Below the pieces are notes generated by a model. That model searched no databases, had not been told where the DNA came from, and saw only the letters and a list, made by a program, of their open reading frames with translations. The position numbers and the translations under genes are program-made. Of a stretch of DNA of 35,005 bases, positions 32,086-35,005 are shown piece by piece. How positions within the stretch are numbered: the first letter of the stretch is position 1; every line of letters starts with the position of its first letter. This DNA comes from Chachezhania sediminis (GTDB lineage Bacteria > Pseudomonadota > Alphaproteobacteria > Rhodobacterales > Rhodobacteraceae): positions 1 to 35,005 of the forward strand of contig NZ_VOPH01000020.1 of the NCBI RefSeq assembly GCF_009765275.1, read 5' to 3'.

Positions 32086-33119
32086 CGACGGACGCATTCC
32101 TGGACGTCATCCGCGCAGAGCCCGCCGACCGCGCGGATCTCTTCCTTGCGACCGCTCGGCGGCTGGGTGCTCCCCTGATCAACATAGAGAAAGACTTCTG
32201 GGTGTGCTGGACGCTCAACGCCCTCTACCATCGGCTGCCGCGTGGCGGCCCGCGGCTTCTTTTCAAGGGCGGCACGTCGCTCTCGAAGGCCTATGGCCTG
32301 ATCAACCGGTTCTCCGAAGACATTGACGTCACCGTCTTCAGGGATGACCTCGGTCACCCTGGCAGCACGGCTGAGATCGCGGCACTTTCCAGCAAGAAGC
32401 GGAAGGCTGCTCTTGACGCGATTGCAGCGGATTGCAGCCGCTATATCACCACCGATCTGCGAGATGCCGTATCCGAAATTCTGGCAGCTGACACGGGAGG
32501 GATTGGACGCGTCGAGGTCGACGAAGGTGATCCAAGTTCTCAGACGCTACTGGTCTGGTATCCGCGGGTGGATGCCTCTGGGAGCGGGTATGTACAGGCC
32601 GCAATCAAGATCGAGTCAGGCGCGAAATCCGCCCTCGATCCGAACCGTCCTGTCACCATCGCGCCCTACATTGATGCCGATCTCGACGGACTGGATCTCA
32701 GCGTGCCGGATGTCACGACCATCCATGCCGAGCGGACCTTCTGGGACAAGATCGTGATTGTCCACGGCCTGCGCAGCTGGTTCGAGCGGCGCGGGGAGCT
32801 TCGTCAGGACGGGCAGCGGGTTTCCCGGCACTACTACGATCTGCACGCGCTCCTGCACTCGCATATGGGCGCCTCGGCCGTCGCCGATATGACACTGGGT
32901 ACGGAATGCATTGAGCATGCCCGAACGTTCTTCAGCAGGCCGGACTACGACCTCGCGGCCGCTGAACCCGGTACGTTCGCCCTTCGGCCTGTCGGCGACA
33001 TGATTGACCGGTTAGCCCGGGACTACGCCAATACAAAGGCGATGATTTTTGGCGATGCCCCTGATTTTGGAGACATCCTTTCGTCGATCAGCGAGATCGA
33101 AGATCGGCTCAACGGATGA
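32082..33119 (+). CDS. abiEii: AbiEii/AbiGii-type nucleotidyltransferase toxin
   Basis: The protein has 345 residues. The nucleotidyltransferase core has LLFKGGTSLSKAYGLINRFSEDIDVTVF, with GGTSL at 63-67 and the acidic Asp80 and Asp82. A later WDKIVIVHGLRSW and the SRHYYDLHALL segment are typical of the family. Known AbiEii enzymes add nucleotides to tRNA acceptor ends or bind GTP, which stops growth and can abort phage infection. Catalytic residues appear intact and the gene is coupled to its antitoxin, so the pair looks functional. Confidence 0.9.
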   Translation: MTTDAFLDVIRAEPADRADLFLATARRLGAPLINIEKDFWVCWTLNALYHRLPRGGPRLLFKGGTSLSKAYGLINRFSEDIDVTVFRDDLGHPGSTAEIAALSSKKRKAALDAIAADCSRYITTDLRDAVSEILAADTGGIGRVEVDEGDPSSQTLLVWYPRVDASGSGYVQAAIKIESGAKSALDPNRPVTIAPYIDADLDGLDLSVPDVTTIHAERTFWDKIVIVHGLRSWFERRGELRQDGQRVSRHYYDLHALLHSHMGASAVADMTLGTECIEHARTFFSRPDYDLAAAEPGTFALRPVGDMIDRLARDYANTKAMIFGDAPDFGDILSSISEIEDRLNG

Positions 33120-33339
33120 TGGAGGCGAAGTGGCGGTTCGCGAAAAACCAGCAGGATATCTGGACGTCGAGATCCAGACCTGAAGACCAATTACCCCCGG
33201 CGTTTGCGAGCATGTCCGCCCAGACCTGCCATTCGGCAGTCCCGGGCGGCGTCCGGGAAGCGGCCGTCGGTGCTTGCCGCAACAAAGCCTGCAGGACATT
33301 GTCCTCGGAACTCAATGCAATGGACCCCGACGTTTTACC
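33120..33339. other. Intergenic region between abiEii and the truncated DUF6880-like gene
   Basis: These 220 bases carry no gene I can support. Minus-strand and plus-strand open frames are present but lack ribosome sites and recognisable products. No terminator hairpin with a T-run is visible after abiEii. Confidence 0.3.
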
Positions 33340-33501
33340 ATGTCCAAGACGACCCTGAACCAGGCCAATCTTGAAAAACTTGGCGCGGAGAAGCTCGCCG
33401 CGCTGGTGATGGATCTTGTCCAGGGAAGCGCCGCTCTCCAGCGCCGCGCGAGAATGGAGCTCAGCGCGGCCCAAGGTCCCAAGGAAGTTGCAGCTGACAT
33501 C
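33340..33501 (+). pseudogene. DUF6880-like gene, 5' fragment cut by insertion sequences
   Basis: The first 54 codons read MSKTTLNQANLEKLGAEKLA and continue to ELSAAQGPKEVAADI, which resembles the N-terminus of DUF6880 proteins, whose full length is several hundred residues. The next codon is a stop made by the TGA of an IS terminus (TGAACTG at 33502-33508). The remainder of the gene is absent up to the window end. The protein function is unknown and the fragment is presumably inactive. Confidence 0.6.
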
Positions 33502-33508
33502 TGAACTG
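33502..33508. repeat. Outer tip of an IS3-family terminus
   Basis: TGAACTG resembles the first bases of many IS3-family inverted repeats. Its expected continuation (GCCCCGGCTTGCCCGGAGAG) appears at about 34884-34903 on the far side of the IS110-type element, so the IS110-type element appears to have split the terminus a few bases in. Confidence 0.45.
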
Positions 33509-33513
33509 ATGCG

Positions 33514-33525
33514 GTGGATGCCCCC
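33514..33525. repeat. Left subterminal inverted repeat of the IS1111-type element
   Basis: GTGGATGCCCCC is the exact reverse complement of 34868-34879 and lies about 60 bases before the transposase start. Confidence 0.8.
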
Positions 33526-33583
33526 ACCAACGGCATCTCATATGCCATGATGGTTCCATTGGAACCGAACGGAGGGCACACCG

Positions 33584-34600
33584 ATGACGACGAAGATCAG
33601 CATGCTGGCGATCGACCTGGCGAAGGGCAGCTTCCAGGTCTGCGCCGTTGGGCCGGAGGGGACGGTTCTATACAACCGAAGTTTGTCGCGGACGCGTCTG
33701 GCGACGCTTCTCGCCGACCAGCCCGCGTGCATCGTTGCAATGGAGGCCTGCGCCACTTCGCATCACTGGGGCCGGATGGCACAACGGCACGGCCACGAGG
33801 TTCGGCTTGTCCCGGCGGCCTACGTGAAGCCGTTTGTGAAGCGTCAGAAGAATGACAAGGCGGACGCGGAGGCCATCGCGGAAGCAGCATTGCGCCCGAC
33901 CATGCGCTTCGTGGCGGTCAAGAGCGCCGAGACCCAGGGGCGGGCGGTCGCATTCCGGACGCATCAATGCCTAGTTCGGCAACGCACGCAGCTTATCAAC
34001 GGGCTGCGAGGGCATCTGGCCGAGTTCGGACTCGTAGCACCGAGGGGACCGGCGAGTCTGAAATTGCTGGAGAACGCGCTGGACGACGAGGAAACGGACC
34101 TGCCAAGCCCGGTTCGGGAAATGGGCGCGATTTACCTCGACCAAATCGCGCGGCTCACCGAGGTGATCGAACAGCTGGCGGACGAACTCGAGGCGGCATC
34201 GAAGACAGATGCACAGCTGCGAAGATTGTGTACCATCCCCGGGATCGGCCCGGTCACCGCTGGCGCGGTCTCGGCGTTCGCCCCGGACCTCGACACATTC
34301 GACAACGGGCGAAACTTCGCTGCGTGGCTCGGCCTCGTGCCCCGGCAGAGGTCTACCGGTGGCAAGACCAAGCTGGGTTCGGTCAGCAAAATGGGCCAGA
34401 CCGACATCCGCCGCCTTCTGATTGTCGGTGCCATGAGCGTGATCCGCTGGGTGGTTCGCAAGGGCGGTAGTGCGAACCGCTGGCTGGCTGCGCTGGTGGC
34501 GCGCAAGCCCAAGATGGTCGCGGCCGTCGCCCTGGCGAACAAGATGGCTCGCATGATTTGGGCCCTGACAACAAAGAAAGAGGATTATCGAATGGCGTGA
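33584..34600 (+). CDS. IS110-family (IS1111 group) transposase
   Basis: The protein has 338 residues with GGAGGG before the ATG at 33584. The N-terminal RuvC-like DEDD domain starts MLAIDLAKGSFQV (first Asp), has IVAMEACATSHHW (Glu) and KRQKNDKADAEAIAEAA (the Asp pair). The C-terminal transposase domain has LCTIPGIGPVTAGAVSAF, the NFAAWLGLVPRQRSTGGKTKLGSVSKMG block and the reactive-serine region of the family. It is full length and appears intact. Members recombine DNA guided by a bridge RNA. Confidence 0.95.
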   Translation: MTTKISMLAIDLAKGSFQVCAVGPEGTVLYNRSLSRTRLATLLADQPACIVAMEACATSHHWGRMAQRHGHEVRLVPAAYVKPFVKRQKNDKADAEAIAEAALRPTMRFVAVKSAETQGRAVAFRTHQCLVRQRTQLINGLRGHLAEFGLVAPRGPASLKLLENALDDEETDLPSPVREMGAIYLDQIARLTEVIEQLADELEAASKTDAQLRRLCTIPGIGPVTAGAVSAFAPDLDTFDNGRNFAAWLGLVPRQRSTGGKTKLGSVSKMGQTDIRRLLIVGAMSVIRWVVRKGGSANRWLAALVARKPKMVAAVALANKMARMIWALTTKKEDYRMA

Positions 34601-34867
34601 TCTGGTGCCCCGGTGGCGGGACGAAGACACGACATGGCCGCAAGGCCGGGGTGAGCGATCGACGAGGAGTAGGCGACACGGACTTCGAAGTTCAAGGCGG
34701 GAGATTCAGTCCCGGGGCTCGAGCGCTTGCAGCTCTCTGAACCGATGTGAACCCAGCCTTCCGAACAGCATACCGGCCCGTGGCGTCATGGAAGGCCACG
34801 CTCAGAGGCCTGACACACGTCCGATCGAAGACCCCGCCAACGAACCGAAGATATCGCTTGCCAAACA
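34601..34867 (+). ncRNA. Candidate bridge (seeker) RNA region of the IS1111-type element
   Basis: In IS1111-group elements the guide RNA that pairs with donor and target DNA is encoded between the transposase stop and the right end. This 267-base non-coding stretch is in that place. It can form CCCCGG (34608-34613) with CCGGGG (34646-34651), and a competing GGCC-GCAA-GGCC hairpin at 34636-34647. The boundaries and the guide loops are not resolved. Short open frames here have no support as genes. Confidence 0.4.
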
Positions 34868-34879
34868 GGGGGCATCCAC
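34868..34879. repeat. Right subterminal inverted repeat of the IS1111-type element
   Basis: GGGGGCATCCAC is the exact reverse complement of 33514-33525. Confidence 0.8.
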
Positions 34880-34883
34880 ACAC

Positions 34884-35005
34884 GCCCCGGCTTGCCCGGA
34901 GAGCGTTTCGTTCAACGCGTTATGCGACCTTATCCATAGCTTCGATTTGTTCAAGACATCGCCGCTCGGCCTCGGCTGGCGGCATGTAGCCGATTGAGCT
35001 GAGAA
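34884..35005 (-). mobile_element. IS3-family element, 3' end only
   Basis: The window ends inside this element. The minus strand encodes the end of its transposase, and between that stop and the IS110-type element lies a GC-rich sequence (GCCCCGGCTTGCCCGGAGAG) typical of IS3-family termini. The outermost bases were separated by the IS110 insertion and lie at 33502-33508. The other end is beyond the window. Confidence 0.6.
34920..35005 (-). CDS. IS3-family transposase (OrfB), C-terminal fragment
   Basis: Reading leftward from the window edge, the frame gives LSSIGYMPPAEAERRCLEQ and then IEAMDKVA before a TAA at 34920-34922. IGYMPPAEAE is the well-known closing motif of IS3-family OrfB integrases (compare IGYxPPxEFE), which carry the DDE core further upstream. 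Only 27 residues and the stop are in the window. Confidence 0.8.
   Translation of the reverse strand, partial: LSSIGYMPPAEAERRCLEQIEAMDKVA

Larger units (their letters stand above)
33509..34883 (+). mobile_element. IS110-family element, IS1111 group
   Basis: A DEDD-type transposase gene (33584-34600) is flanked by a perfect 12-bp inverted repeat, GTGGATGCCCCC at 33514-33525 and GGGGGCATCCAC at 34868-34879. Subterminal repeats of this kind mark the IS1111 group; typical IS110 elements have none. A long non-coding 3' part (34601-34867) is also typical of the group. Exact ends are uncertain by several bases, and there is no evident target duplication, as expected. Confidence 0.75.

Noticed and set aside
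33109-33474. Minus-strand open frame between abiEii and the IS element
   Set aside because: It overlaps the better-supported DUF6880-like start on the other strand and has no ribosome site or known domain.
34747-34989. Plus-strand open frames across the IS110 right end
   Set aside because: They run across the inverted repeat and the IS3 junction and are antisense to the IS3 transposase end.
1-35005. CRISPR arrays, tRNA or rRNA genes
   Set aside because: No regularly spaced repeats, cloverleaf or ribosomal sequence was recognised anywhere in the window.

Overview
The window is a segment of a conjugative plasmid (or plasmid-derived element) from a GC-rich alphaproteobacterium, most likely of the Rhodobacteraceae. 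The basis is the RepC-type replication initiator, codon use dominated by C/G in third positions, and a compact F-type transfer operon with alphaproteobacterial features. I assigned the lineage from gene content alone.

Layout. (1) 1-122: the 3' end of an IS630-family transposase. (2) 594-1739, minus: an HPP-family membrane protein with two CBS domains. (3) 1867-3057, minus: repC with no repA or repB beside it. An AT-rich stretch inside repC (about 2318-2360) is a candidate origin. A short plus-strand antisense RNA with a promoter and a terminator hairpin (about 3138-3250) is predicted in the repC leader. (4) 3719-4084: a small gene of unknown function. (5) 4370-23131: one long transfer operon in the order traA, traL, traE, traK, traB, traV, a small unknown gene, traC, trbI, an S26 peptidase, traW, a secreted-nuclease-like gene, traU, trbC, two consecutive TraN-like genes, a thioredoxin-like gene, traF, traH and traG. 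From traL to traG nearly every start codon overlaps or abuts the previous stop. (6) 23133-23432, minus: a small membrane protein that converges on traG. (7) 23519-30101: a DsbA-like thiol oxidase, the coupling protein TraD, the MobF relaxase-helicase TraI and a small unknown gene. (8) 30102-30425: an intergenic region with a 29-bp perfect inverted repeat. (9) 30426-31277: a secreted lysozyme-like enzyme. (10) 31420-33119: an AbiEi/AbiEii (type IV toxin-antitoxin, abortive-infection) pair behind two operator-like repeats. (11) 33340-35005: a DUF6880-like gene cut after 54 codons by an IS3-family element, whose terminus is itself interrupted by an IS110/IS1111-family element.

How it works together. 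TraA is the pilin. TraL, E, K, B, V, C, W, U, H, F, G, TrbI and TrbC build the envelope-spanning channel and pilus. The S26 peptidase probably matures the pilin. The thioredoxin-fold proteins probably fold the cysteine-rich TraU and TraN proteins. The SleB-like tail of TraG and the separate lysozyme probably open peptidoglycan. TraI nicks and unwinds the plasmid and TraD feeds it to the channel. RepC replicates it, and AbiE may provide maintenance or phage defence.

Points worth a second look: a likely frameshift at the start of traK, TraN split into two exported proteins, a TraG-peptidoglycan hydrolase fusion, a solo repC with its antisense RNA, the 29-bp palindrome downstream of traI, the paired AbiE operators, an identical 18-nt leader before traA and traD, and the IS110-in-IS3-in-gene nesting with its possible bridge RNA.
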